From the NCBI GenBank assembly GCA_035489435.1, contig DATHKG010000026.1: a DNA stretch of 64,000 bases, one strand, 5' to 3'. The DNA comes from DATHKG01 sp035489435 (GTDB taxonomy: Bacteria; Bacteroidota; Bacteroidia; Chitinophagales; Chitinophagaceae). Positions 8,747 through 17,130 of this stretch are shown here, in pieces (position 1 is the stretch's first letter; the number at the start of each line of letters is the position of its first letter). The position numbers and the translations under genes are program-made. Under the pieces are notes generated by a model that made no database searches, was not told the DNA's origin, and saw only the letters and a list, made by a program, of their open reading frames with translations.

Positions 8747-9838
8747 TTATAATTTTATTTTAAACCACCGAATGGCATTAAGCCTGTAAATTTTATCAAC
8801 GACTGTCCTGGGCAACCGAAGTCCTTTGAATGCTCCTTCAACCTGAACAGATTCCATCTTGTTGCCGGTAACAAAATAGTTCCAGTCGCTGAACCATGTC
8901 TGGTGCCAATAATTTCTGGAAGCTGCTGTATCAGAAACCGAATTATTAAGATCGGTTCCGTAGATCAGTCTGTCCTGATATTTTATGACAAAATTTCTTA
9001 CTTTTTCATAGTTCGTGATCGATTGGTATTGAAGATGTCCTATACGGGCGGCCATGTCAACAGCCATGTTTGGAAATTTGTCTAAACGTTTGGCCAGTTC
9101 ATCTATGTTCCATTCAAGGCTACCCAGATGCGCACCTACAAAACGGAGTGTAGGATGTTTTTCAAGAAAGTGGTCACGGGCATTGATTAATTGTTCATAC
9201 GAAGGATATTCCGGATGAAGATACATATGATATTGGGGGTGACTTTTATAATAGCTCTGATCATTTTTGACAGTCATTTTTTCCAAAGGCAGCCAGCAGT
9301 TCTTTGGTTCACCGGAATGGGCCAATAAGGTTTTATCTTCTTTAATAAGATAATTAATAACTGAATCAAACTTCGGATCGTCAATCAAAATAAATCTGCC
9401 AGAAGCATCCTTATAATACATGCCTATGTTCTTCCAGATTTTAATTCCTAAAGCGCCGTTATAAATGGATTTCCGGATACCTGCAATGGTTTCATTTGTC
9501 CATTGCGGCGAGTTTTGATTTTTGAGACTAAAAGCACTCAGGAACCTGACCCTATCAGGAAATTTACTGATATGAAACAGCGCGAGCCGCTGTTGTTCGG
9601 CAAGCTCAGGTTCGCCAGGTGAATCAAGATTCACATCCAATAAAAGAAAATTATCTTCTTTTGCTTTTTCTGAAAAAACGAGACTCTCTGTTCGGAAATG
9701 TGTATGAGCATCAATTTTTAAAACGGAAGTATAATCTTCCGGTTTATAATAGACGTCATCGAATGAACAGACCGTACAAAAAACTAAAAAAGATAAAAAT
9801 TGGTATCTTGTCTTCAAAGCGTAATTTTTTATACACAA
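8747..9838 (-). CDS. Amidohydrolase-superfamily protein, lactonase-like, with secretory N-terminus
   Basis: TIM-barrel metal-dependent hydrolase of the amidohydrolase-2 type (lactonase/decarboxylase branch). Metal ligands visible are IDAHTHF (HxH on strand 1), LLAHSGEP, VGAHLGSLEWN and the terminal YGTDLNN aspartate. The longest frame starts at 9925, inside the preceding gene, with a leader that does not look real. No ATG follows before the domain, so I place the start at TTG 9838, which has ggaag upstream at good spacing; TTG 9817 is an alternative. Either gives a hydrophobic N-terminus (QFLSFLVFCTVC), suggesting export or a lipoprotein. That is unusual for a lactonase. It is the last gene of the SusCD-B operon, and pairs logically with the SDR and dehydratase of the right arm in an oxidative sugar pathway (inference). 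Confidence 0.75.
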   Translation of the reverse strand: MCIKNYALKTRYQFLSFLVFCTVCSFDDVYYKPEDYTSVLKIDAHTHFRTESLVFSEKAKEDNFLLLDVNLDSPGEPELAEQQRLALFHISKFPDRVRFLSAFSLKNQNSPQWTNETIAGIRKSIYNGALGIKIWKNIGMYYKDASGRFILIDDPKFDSVINYLIKEDKTLLAHSGEPKNCWLPLEKMTVKNDQSYYKSHPQYHMYLHPEYPSYEQLINARDHFLEKHPTLRFVGAHLGSLEWNIDELAKRLDKFPNMAVDMAARIGHLQYQSITNYEKVRNFVIKYQDRLIYGTDLNNSVSDTAASRNYWHQTWFSDWNYFVTGNKMESVQVEGAFKGLRLPRTVVDKIYRLNAIRWFKIKL

Positions 9839-9839
9839 T

Positions 9840-11543
9840 TTATTTCTTCCGGATATACAAAACCCAATCTTTATAATCGAGGGTACCAGGATAACCACCT
9901 GGTGCAGCAAAAAACCGGGCAGCACCCCCTTTCACTGTTTTCACCTCATTTGATTTTCCTGTTCCCGGGTTAAACCAGTAGTATTCAAAATTGTCAGATT
10001 CGGAAGAAGGCCGAAGATCAACTTTCAACGTACCGCCCCAACGCATATACACCACATATTCCTTACCCGGAATAGCCGTACAATATTTATCAGGATATTC
10101 TAACACAAGTTCGGGATGAGGACTCATTTGCCACCATTTTATTTTCCGGAAAAACCCCGAGAAATGACCCATGGATACAGCCCCTTCATAATCCATTGTG
10201 TTTCGTTCAAATCCTTTTTCCATAGGCCATGTTCCTCCGCCACCGGAAGATTCCGGTACATTGGCCAGCCAAACATGTCCGCCTCCGTATGTATGCCCGG
10301 CTGCACCGGACAACATAGCCGACCATGCGGCAAAGCGTATGTCCATTCCCGTTGGGTTACCCTCAATGAACTCATACCATGGTTCAGTGACTACAACCGG
10401 TTTGGAAGGCTTTTCCGAATAAGACTGGCTGATTACATCAGGGATCATTTCATTTGCCATTTTTCCGTGGCCAACCTGGGTCTGATTATAATCAAGCCAG
10501 GGTTCCTTGTGAAGAACTTCCGCTGTTGACCACTGTTGAGCATCCATTCCTCCACTCCAGTTCGGCGGCGTGTTATGAGCTCCGACTATTCTGTTATAAG
10601 GATCCTCGGTTTTTATCATCTGCCCCACAGATTTCCAGAATGGCAGACCCATGCCTCCATAATTGTCGAGATTGTATTCTCCGGCTATCACCCAAACCAC
10701 GTTATAAGCACCCAGGCGATGCACCAGGTAGCGCCACCACCGTTTCATCTTTTCCTCACCTGCAGTAAGATTTAAGTTTTTCCGGCTCCACCAGCCATGC
10801 ACCCACACAGTGATTCCTTTGCTATTGGCATAGGAGATCATGCTATCTACTTTCTGCAGAAGTGCGATGTCCGGGATAGTATAAGTTTCATCAAGAATAG
10901 AAGGATCCTTTCCCCAGCCATTGGCTGCAACGAAAAGCTGACCAATGGTAAATCCTTTCGCGGCACGATCATCTACCATTGTTTTATAAGTAGACAACTT
11001 TATACTTCGTTTTGTCCAGTTCCACCATGTATCACCTACCCATAAAAACGGAGTGTTGTCTGTATATTGGAAAAAATGGCCCGCCTGTGGTCCTTCGTGC
11101 ATAACCTGTACAAAACCATGGCGCGTGGGGTTCTGGTCTTTTTCATTGTTCTGCCAGTCAGTTACTATCAGCTTACCTTTCTTATTATTCAATCCCTTGT
11201 CTGCAGATGAAGTCTTGTATTCCCAGGTTCCACTTTTAGGAGGAGCAAAACGAAGTTTCCAATCCTGTCCTCCATCCCAGAATCCAAAAATATCGATGCT
11301 TTCTCCCGCAGCATCGCCATCAATACCAGTGAAATTGATTTTCACCAGACCTTCTTTTGTAATTGGTATCTGCACATAAGGGTTCGCGGTACGATTAGCA
11401 GCTTTGAGCTTCAATTCGAATACTTCCCATGTTCGCAGGTTTTGTTGTGCTATTGAATTCAATGTAAAAAATATTGAAAACATTAATACCAGACTTTTTA
11501 CCTGCCAACCTATAAAGGATCTTTTATTCATGTAATTCTTCAT
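9840..11543 (-). CDS. Secreted DUF5060-DUF4038 glycosidase (apiosidase-like, GH140 type)
   Basis: 567 residues, signal peptide ending LNSIAQ. Domain order: an N-terminal beta-sandwich (about 35-135: WEVFELKLKAAN, WDGGQDWKLRFAPPKSGTWE) of the DUF5060 type; a (beta/alpha)8 DUF4038 barrel (about 155-450) with FLWVGDTWWNWTKR at the first strand; and a C-terminal sandwich ending in KDWVLYIRKK. Likely acid/base is Glu289 in WVIAGEYN, likely nucleophile Glu387 in VVVTEPWYE. GH140 members cleave apiose from rhamnogalacturonan II; this fixes the family but not the substrate. The stop at 9840 is 1 bp from the amidohydrolase start, and 8 bp separate it from the GH30 gene upstream, so the genes are tightly co-transcribed. 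Confidence 0.8.
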   Translation of the reverse strand: MKNYMNKRSFIGWQVKSLVLMFSIFFTLNSIAQQNLRTWEVFELKLKAANRTANPYVQIPITKEGLVKINFTGIDGDAAGESIDIFGFWDGGQDWKLRFAPPKSGTWEYKTSSADKGLNNKKGKLIVTDWQNNEKDQNPTRHGFVQVMHEGPQAGHFFQYTDNTPFLWVGDTWWNWTKRSIKLSTYKTMVDDRAAKGFTIGQLFVAANGWGKDPSILDETYTIPDIALLQKVDSMISYANSKGITVWVHGWWSRKNLNLTAGEEKMKRWWRYLVHRLGAYNVVWVIAGEYNLDNYGGMGLPFWKSVGQMIKTEDPYNRIVGAHNTPPNWSGGMDAQQWSTAEVLHKEPWLDYNQTQVGHGKMANEMIPDVISQSYSEKPSKPVVVTEPWYEFIEGNPTGMDIRFAAWSAMLSGAAGHTYGGGHVWLANVPESSGGGGTWPMEKGFERNTMDYEGAVSMGHFSGFFRKIKWWQMSPHPELVLEYPDKYCTAIPGKEYVVYMRWGGTLKVDLRPSSESDNFEYYWFNPGTGKSNEVKTVKGGAARFFAAPGGYPGTLDYKDWVLYIRKK

Positions 11544-11551
11544 TAATTCGT

Positions 11552-13885
11552 TTATTTTGATATTTCTGCTTCTTTCTCCATCAGGAGCTTAACGATTTCC
11601 TTGTGCCCGTTGTCTCTTGCCCGGTCTATAGCTCTGAAGCCATCGCCATCCCGGTAAAATATGTCAGCGTTTTTTCTTAGTAGTTCTTTTACTTTGGTTG
11701 TCTCTCCCATCCATGCTGCTTTTAAAAGCGCTGCTCCATATTTTCGGACCTCATTTGAATCGTTTGCGGCAGTTGTATTCCCGGAGTCAGCATTCTTTGG
11801 TCCTTTTCCCTGGAGAATGGCGACTACTTCGTTAAGTTTCCGGTTGCCGGCAAGATCGTCTGCGGTATTTCCGTTCTGGTCTTTTAATCTGGTATTTGCT
11901 CCTGCATTTACCAAAGCCAACACTATTGATTTAAATCCCATTTCCGAAGCATAGTGTAATGCGGTTCTATTCCGGTTATCAATCGCATTAATGTTAGCTT
12001 TTGATTCAATTAATATTTTAACTACTCCGTCGGAAACTTTTAACATGTCTGTCATTCGTCCGTAACCCTGCCTGGCTGCCCAGTGCAGACAAGTCATACC
12101 TGCACTGTCCCTGGCTTCGATATCCACGCCGGCTTTTATTAAATCCCTGATGCGGTTAAAGCTTTCGGCTTCTTGCTGACGCCATGCTGTATGAGCATTC
12201 ATAACGGCGATATGCAGGGGTGTCTGTCCGTCTTTTGTCCGAACATTGATATCAGGTCCCGCATTTAATACCAGTTTGAAAACATCATACTTTGTAGTTG
12301 CAGGTGTTCCATCATTCTGCTGGGGAGTTCCAACAAAAGTTCCGGCTGCCATGTGTAAAGGCGTCCATCCGTCTTTTGCAGGTTTGTTTAAGTTGGCCCC
12401 GTTTTCCAGTAATGATTTAACTTCCCTGCTTCTGCCATTCAGAATCGCTTTATGCAAGGGCGTCCATCCATTTGCATCTTCTTCTAAATTACTAAAATCA
12501 CCAATCTTTTTATTTTTTGAAGCTATAGGTATTTGCCAGGCTGCCGGCCATGGTGAAATCTTTGTGGATGCCAGTAATTTATTTTCACCGTTGAGCGTAA
12601 TTATGCTCTGAGGCGGTAATGTGACGATAATGGTCTGTTTTTTCAGGGAACCTTTTAGTTCACATTTTTCTTTATCTGTAGAACGGTACCAGTTAAAAGT
12701 TTCTGGTATATTTTTACCATCAACCTGAACATTAACTTTCATTTCCTGATCGCCGCGGTTAATCAGTACCATTGTTACGGTACCCTGCTCATTGTGTTTA
12801 AAAGCTGAGACAAGGATATCTTTATCTGAAGATTCGCCTTCTATCCGCAAGGCTCCGGGACGAACATACCGATAGAAATGTTTTGCTGCAAAATATTTAG
12901 GCGATGTTTTTGCACCATCCATAATCGCATACTCACTGTTTGGTTCAGCAATTTGCCAATACACCCATGCACTCATATTACCGCCAACCAGGTAGTCGTA
13001 CATATCTGTAGCCATTTTCATCGCCCCTGGCCAGTTCATGTGGTGCCCGGAAGTTTCAGTCATCCAGGTTTGGCGATTATATTTTTTTGTTGAATCCGCC
13101 CATCTTCGTACTGTTTCAAACCCTTCCTGACGGTGAGTGGCAAAACCTCCGTTGAAATTTTTCGTTTCCGGATCCGCCATGGTAGGGCCAATGTATGCCA
13201 GCATACGACTCAAAAACATCATATCCTCTGGTAAAAGTATCCGGGTGTTAATATTCTCTTTCTTAAATTTATGCATCAGGGCCCTTACCGCCTCTCTGGC
13301 CTGCTCCGGCAAATAAATACAGGACTTATAAGGTTCAATAAACAACAATTCATTTTGAATTGCTACTGCACCGATATCGATCCCCCAATTCTGCTTGCAG
13401 GCAATTATAAGCGCAGCCATATTTTCAGCATACTCATCGTACATATCGGCTCTTAGTGCTCCTCCCTGTGTGGTTGACCGATGCGTTTTCATAAATTCCG
13501 GTGGGGACCAGGTTGAAAATATAAACTTTTCCAATCCCCGCTTTTTGAATTCAAGCGCAATATCCATACGACGCTTCAGGAAAGGCATGTTGAAACCACT
13601 CCAGTTAAAATGATCCGGATCCGAATCATCATTTACAGCCTCGAGTTCCTGCGGAAATGACATACGCAGTATACTCATTCCTAAATCATTTACCGCAAGA
13701 TCATAAAGCTTAGGGTCATTGAAGAAGGCGGGTGGATTAACGTAATCTATGATGCAGCCACCAAACCCCTCAATGGTCTGAAAGGTTTTTTCGGTATTAA
13801 CCGTTACCTGTACGTTATGATGCTCCTGCGCAGATGCTGAAACTGACGCAAAACAGATGCTTATACTGATGAAAAAAACTTTCAT
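11552..13885 (-). CDS. GH30-like glycosidase fused to C-terminal ankyrin repeats
   Basis: 777 residues, signal peptide cleaved after SASAQ. Residues about 25-430 are a GH30-type (beta/alpha)8 barrel with its beta side domain: QTIEGFGGCI at the start, FSTWSPPEFMKT on strand 3, acid/base Glu179 in AIQNELLF, nucleophile Glu277 in TWMTETSG, and a VTMVLINRG beta-sandwich. From about 470 to the end are roughly eight ankyrin units (DANGWTPLHKAI, DGWTPLHMAA, DGQTPLHIAV, SAGMTCLHWAA, NRNRTALHYAS and three weaker ones). No stop or frame change separates the halves, so it is a true fusion encoding an exported protein. Ankyrin repeats usually bind protein, so the tail may dock a partner hydrolase or SusCD (inference). 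Third gene after SusCD-B. Confidence 0.85.
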   Translation of the reverse strand: MKVFFISISICFASVSASAQEHHNVQVTVNTEKTFQTIEGFGGCIIDYVNPPAFFNDPKLYDLAVNDLGMSILRMSFPQELEAVNDDSDPDHFNWSGFNMPFLKRRMDIALEFKKRGLEKFIFSTWSPPEFMKTHRSTTQGGALRADMYDEYAENMAALIIACKQNWGIDIGAVAIQNELLFIEPYKSCIYLPEQAREAVRALMHKFKKENINTRILLPEDMMFLSRMLAYIGPTMADPETKNFNGGFATHRQEGFETVRRWADSTKKYNRQTWMTETSGHHMNWPGAMKMATDMYDYLVGGNMSAWVYWQIAEPNSEYAIMDGAKTSPKYFAAKHFYRYVRPGALRIEGESSDKDILVSAFKHNEQGTVTMVLINRGDQEMKVNVQVDGKNIPETFNWYRSTDKEKCELKGSLKKQTIIVTLPPQSIITLNGENKLLASTKISPWPAAWQIPIASKNKKIGDFSNLEEDANGWTPLHKAILNGRSREVKSLLENGANLNKPAKDGWTPLHMAAGTFVGTPQQNDGTPATTKYDVFKLVLNAGPDINVRTKDGQTPLHIAVMNAHTAWRQQEAESFNRIRDLIKAGVDIEARDSAGMTCLHWAARQGYGRMTDMLKVSDGVVKILIESKANINAIDNRNRTALHYASEMGFKSIVLALVNAGANTRLKDQNGNTADDLAGNRKLNEVVAILQGKGPKNADSGNTTAANDSNEVRKYGAALLKAAWMGETTKVKELLRKNADIFYRDGDGFRAIDRARDNGHKEIVKLLMEKEAEISK

Positions 13886-13923
13886 TCATTGTTCCTTTAT
13901 ACGTTGTGGAGATTCCGCTTACC

Positions 13924-15555
13924 TTAAATATTATTCATCACCTTCCGGAGTTCCTGACTACTGTAGGTTATTGGTTCTTTCGCTCTCTTGACATTATTAA
14001 ACCTAAGGCTGATGTCATTACTTTCTTTTCCTTCCAGGTGAATAAAAACATTAGTTCCTTCCGTAGCACGTGAATCCCTGATAGTACCATCCTGCACATT
14101 ATTCATTAGAATGGCCGGATCCTTAGCGTCTTTAATTCCCTGCCGTCCTGAAAAAGAACATATTTCAAAATCAGCAACATCTTTTAATGATAAAGCACTT
14201 TTCCATTTTTTCTCTACTTCATCCTCCCACTTTACGGAAAGATTATCGATCTTCAAACCATTGATTCCCTCTATCTGTAACGAATGAGAAGCACGTTTGT
14301 CTTTCGAGTTTTCCGGATGCATAAATATCTGCACGTTCGAGAGCCGTATATTTTCAAGTGGCTGATCAGCGTGACCGGTCATGGTACTGGTGCCTCTAAC
14401 ATGAGCTATGATGTTTTCAACAACGATGTTTTTTATTATTCCAAGTCTGGAAGATTTGGTTCTTTTTATAAGCAGGAACTTTGCCATCTCTGAGTTTCCC
14501 CACCAGTTCCAGTGCCGGCGGCTTGTTTCAATAGTAAGATTGCTGAAAATGACATCGCTTACTGTAGCACCGTCCTGTACAGTTATACCGAACCCTTTAT
14601 TGGAATTGCGGATAACACAATTATTAAATAATACATGCCGGATATCTGCTTCTGTTTCCGTGCCGATCATCAGGGCTGCTGATGACGATGTTAGAATACA
14701 GTTGGTAACGGTAACGTTTTCAACCGGGTTGGCTTTTTTGCCATTACGCGCTATTGCTTTTAGTACGATTGCATCATCAGCAGTTACAATTACCGAATCG
14801 GAAATGGTAACATTACTTGATGAGCAAATATCAATGCCATCTGCATTAACTCCTTTTTCAAGGTCAGAATAAATATATACTCCTCTTACAAACACCCTGT
14901 TACAATCATTTAACCGAACGGTCCATAATGGAGAATTCAATATGCTTATATCACTTAGAAGAAAATCAGTACAATCATTTATCACAAACATAAATGCGTT
15001 AAGTGCAGTGGTTTTGCGATAATACCTGCGCATATCCACACCTGCTGCTCTTGCGAGCTCTATCTCTTTGCTGATATCTACATCGAGACCTTTCATCTCA
15101 GTGTAATCATATTGAGCCAATCCATCCAAAACACCTTTTCCAGTTACTGCAATATTTTTGGCGTTTTGTGCAAAGATCATTGAACGCTGTCCCTGACGGT
15201 AGTCCTCTTTTAATTGACTTAAGTACAAGGTTGCTCCTGCTTCAATATTCAGTGTGATATTGTCTTTCAACTCTATTGTGCCAACCGTATACTCGCCAGG
15301 TGGAACATTGATTATACCGCCACCACGCAATGATCCGGCCGCGATAGCATCTTTGAATGCCTTTGTTGCATTATCAGCACGTTTTCCGGTTGCCCCGTAA
15401 CTTTTCACATTAATAATATGATCCTCCTTATTCGTGTCAGCAATTTGTGCCCTAGCCGGGATGGCTGTGGCAGAAAGCAGGCAGGTGCCAAACAATGCAG
15501 TGCCTTTGCTGATCATTGAACGACGTGTAGAAAGATTCGAACGTTCATCAGACAT
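13924..15555 (-). CDS. GH28-like right-handed beta-helix protein with Tat-like signal
   Basis: 543 residues. The N-terminus STRRSMISKG followed by a hydrophobic stretch and cleavage after PARA looks like a twin-arginine signal. The body opens like polygalacturonases (VKSYGATGKRADNATKAFKDAI) and forms a beta-helix. GH28 landmarks present are NADGID (237-242) and the two aspartates in ADDAIVLK (259-266). The normally conserved GHG motif is replaced by a serine/alanine stretch (SSSAALMIGTE), and no RIK motif is evident. It is therefore a divergent GH28 relative, perhaps a different glycosidase, epimerase or lyase. It follows SusD-B by 42 bp and precedes the GH30-ankyrin gene by 38 bp. Confidence 0.8.
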   Translation of the reverse strand: MSDERSNLSTRRSMISKGTALFGTCLLSATAIPARAQIADTNKEDHIINVKSYGATGKRADNATKAFKDAIAAGSLRGGGIINVPPGEYTVGTIELKDNITLNIEAGATLYLSQLKEDYRQGQRSMIFAQNAKNIAVTGKGVLDGLAQYDYTEMKGLDVDISKEIELARAAGVDMRRYYRKTTALNAFMFVINDCTDFLLSDISILNSPLWTVRLNDCNRVFVRGVYIYSDLEKGVNADGIDICSSSNVTISDSVIVTADDAIVLKAIARNGKKANPVENVTVTNCILTSSSAALMIGTETEADIRHVLFNNCVIRNSNKGFGITVQDGATVSDVIFSNLTIETSRRHWNWWGNSEMAKFLLIKRTKSSRLGIIKNIVVENIIAHVRGTSTMTGHADQPLENIRLSNVQIFMHPENSKDKRASHSLQIEGINGLKIDNLSVKWEDEVEKKWKSALSLKDVADFEICSFSGRQGIKDAKDPAILMNNVQDGTIRDSRATEGTNVFIHLEGKESNDISLRFNNVKRAKEPITYSSQELRKVMNNI

Positions 15556-15597
15556 TAACTATGATTTAAATTAAAAGAATAACCAACGGGCTTTTCC

Positions 15598-17112
15598 TTA
15601 GTAGCCCGTATTCTGCGGTATGTTTGGATTTACATCGATCTCATTACTTGGAATAGGAAAATTTAAATGTTTTGCCGGCTGAAAAGAAACGGTGTTGAGA
15701 TTGGAACTGAAGAAAGCATTGTCTAATGAAATGATGTTCTGCAATTGCCATCTTTTAAGATCCGGCCATCTCTGCCCTTCTCCTGCTAATTCAAGAAAAC
15801 GCTCATTTATGATCCAGGTCATAACGGTCTCTTTATTTGTTTCTGAAACAGCCCTGTCTGCTGGTTCCACACTGGCTGGCACCATTGCCCTTGCCCTGCC
15901 CCTTACCTGATTAATCAGTGCTATTGCATCTGCTGTTGAACCGCCGGATTGTAAAATGGCTTCTGCTTTTAATAACAGGACATCTGCATAACGAAGTATA
16001 CGATAATTGTTCATTGAACTTACACCACTTCCTGTTTCTTTGTCGCGGGACGCGTACTTAGTGACTGTTCTATTTGTAGGATTTAGTGTAGCCGTCCGTC
16101 TTGGATCGTTCGTGCTAAATGCATTCAACAATTTCGTGGTTCCAAAAAAACGGGATCTCCCCTGTTGCCCTGTTGCATTGTTTGAGTAAAATCCCCAGTA
16201 AACTGAAAAGGAACCGATCGCATTATCAAAATCATTATCCAACCAAACATTATCTTCGGAAAAAGCACCGCCGGATTGGTATTCAAATAAACTTTCTACA
16301 TTATTCTCAGTGTCCCATGCGAAATTATCAGTGAAGTTTGAAACAAGTGCAGCGCCGGAAATTTTATTAAATGCCGTGATTGCAGCTGTATAATCTGCCG
16401 CATTTTTTGTTGCGGAGCCTCTGAATACAAGACATTTCCCAAGCATCCCATGGGCTGAATTTGCTGTAACTCTCCCTCTGTTGGCAGCATCCCATATTCC
16501 GGGCAACAAAGCTTCTGCATCCGTAAAATCCTTGATTGCCTGATCAAGCAGTTGGGTACCTGTTGTACCGGGAGGTGTAAACTGATCTGATGATTCCGGA
16601 CGATCTATAACCAAAGGAGCGGTACCATAAAAGATCCACAAGTTGTAGTAAGCGTATCCCCTTAAAAAAAGTGCTTCACCTTTGTGGTGGTTCTTTAATT
16701 CCGGGTTTAGGTAAACGCCATCCTTTACTTCAGCTATCTTCTGTAATACGACATTGGCTCTGTTGATCAATTGATAGTGCCTGGAGAACAAATAGGAAAC
16801 CCTGCCAGACGTGGGTTGCAGAGGACCGAATATCTCAAATTCCTCATTGCTTTGATTCGTAGTGATATCATCACCCGGCAATAAAAAAGCAGATATGGTT
16901 GAATTTCCGGGTGCAGTATTGAACCAGAAGAAATCACTCATTTTAGCATACACGCCCAACACAGCGCGATTGAATTCGTCTTCCGTAACAAAATAAGATT
17001 GCTCGGTAGGGCCATGTGGTAACAGATCAAGATGATCCCGGTTACAGCTATTGACGACCATGCAACATGAAAATAAGAATATGATCAGCAATGTTTTTAT
17101 AAAGAGTTTCAT
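15598..17112 (-). CDS. SusD/RagB-family surface glycan-binding lipoprotein (pair B)
   Basis: 504 residues. Lipoprotein signal with a cysteine-rich h-region; lipidation is likely at the Cys in VVNSCNRD. TPR-like helices carry the family landmark ALFLRGYAYYNLWIFYGTAP (about 146-165), and the C-terminal blocks YRILRYADVLLLKAEA, INQVRGRA and ERFLELAGEGQRWPDLKRW are diagnostic of SusD/RagB. The protein sits on the cell surface as the lid of its SusC partner, 18 bp upstream in the transcript. With 504 residues it is markedly shorter than the pair-A SusD (605), suggesting the two pairs take different oligosaccharides. Confidence 0.92.
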   Translation of the reverse strand: MKLFIKTLLIIFLFSCCMVVNSCNRDHLDLLPHGPTEQSYFVTEDEFNRAVLGVYAKMSDFFWFNTAPGNSTISAFLLPGDDITTNQSNEEFEIFGPLQPTSGRVSYLFSRHYQLINRANVVLQKIAEVKDGVYLNPELKNHHKGEALFLRGYAYYNLWIFYGTAPLVIDRPESSDQFTPPGTTGTQLLDQAIKDFTDAEALLPGIWDAANRGRVTANSAHGMLGKCLVFRGSATKNAADYTAAITAFNKISGAALVSNFTDNFAWDTENNVESLFEYQSGGAFSEDNVWLDNDFDNAIGSFSVYWGFYSNNATGQQGRSRFFGTTKLLNAFSTNDPRRTATLNPTNRTVTKYASRDKETGSGVSSMNNYRILRYADVLLLKAEAILQSGGSTADAIALINQVRGRARAMVPASVEPADRAVSETNKETVMTWIINERFLELAGEGQRWPDLKRWQLQNIISLDNAFFSSNLNTVSFQPAKHLNFPIPSNEIDVNPNIPQNTGY

Positions 17113-17130
17113 TGTAAATAAATTACTGGA

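Noticed and set aside
9839..9925. ATG start at 9925 for the amidohydrolase
   Set aside because: It lies inside the preceding gene; the added residues do not resemble a signal peptide or the family.
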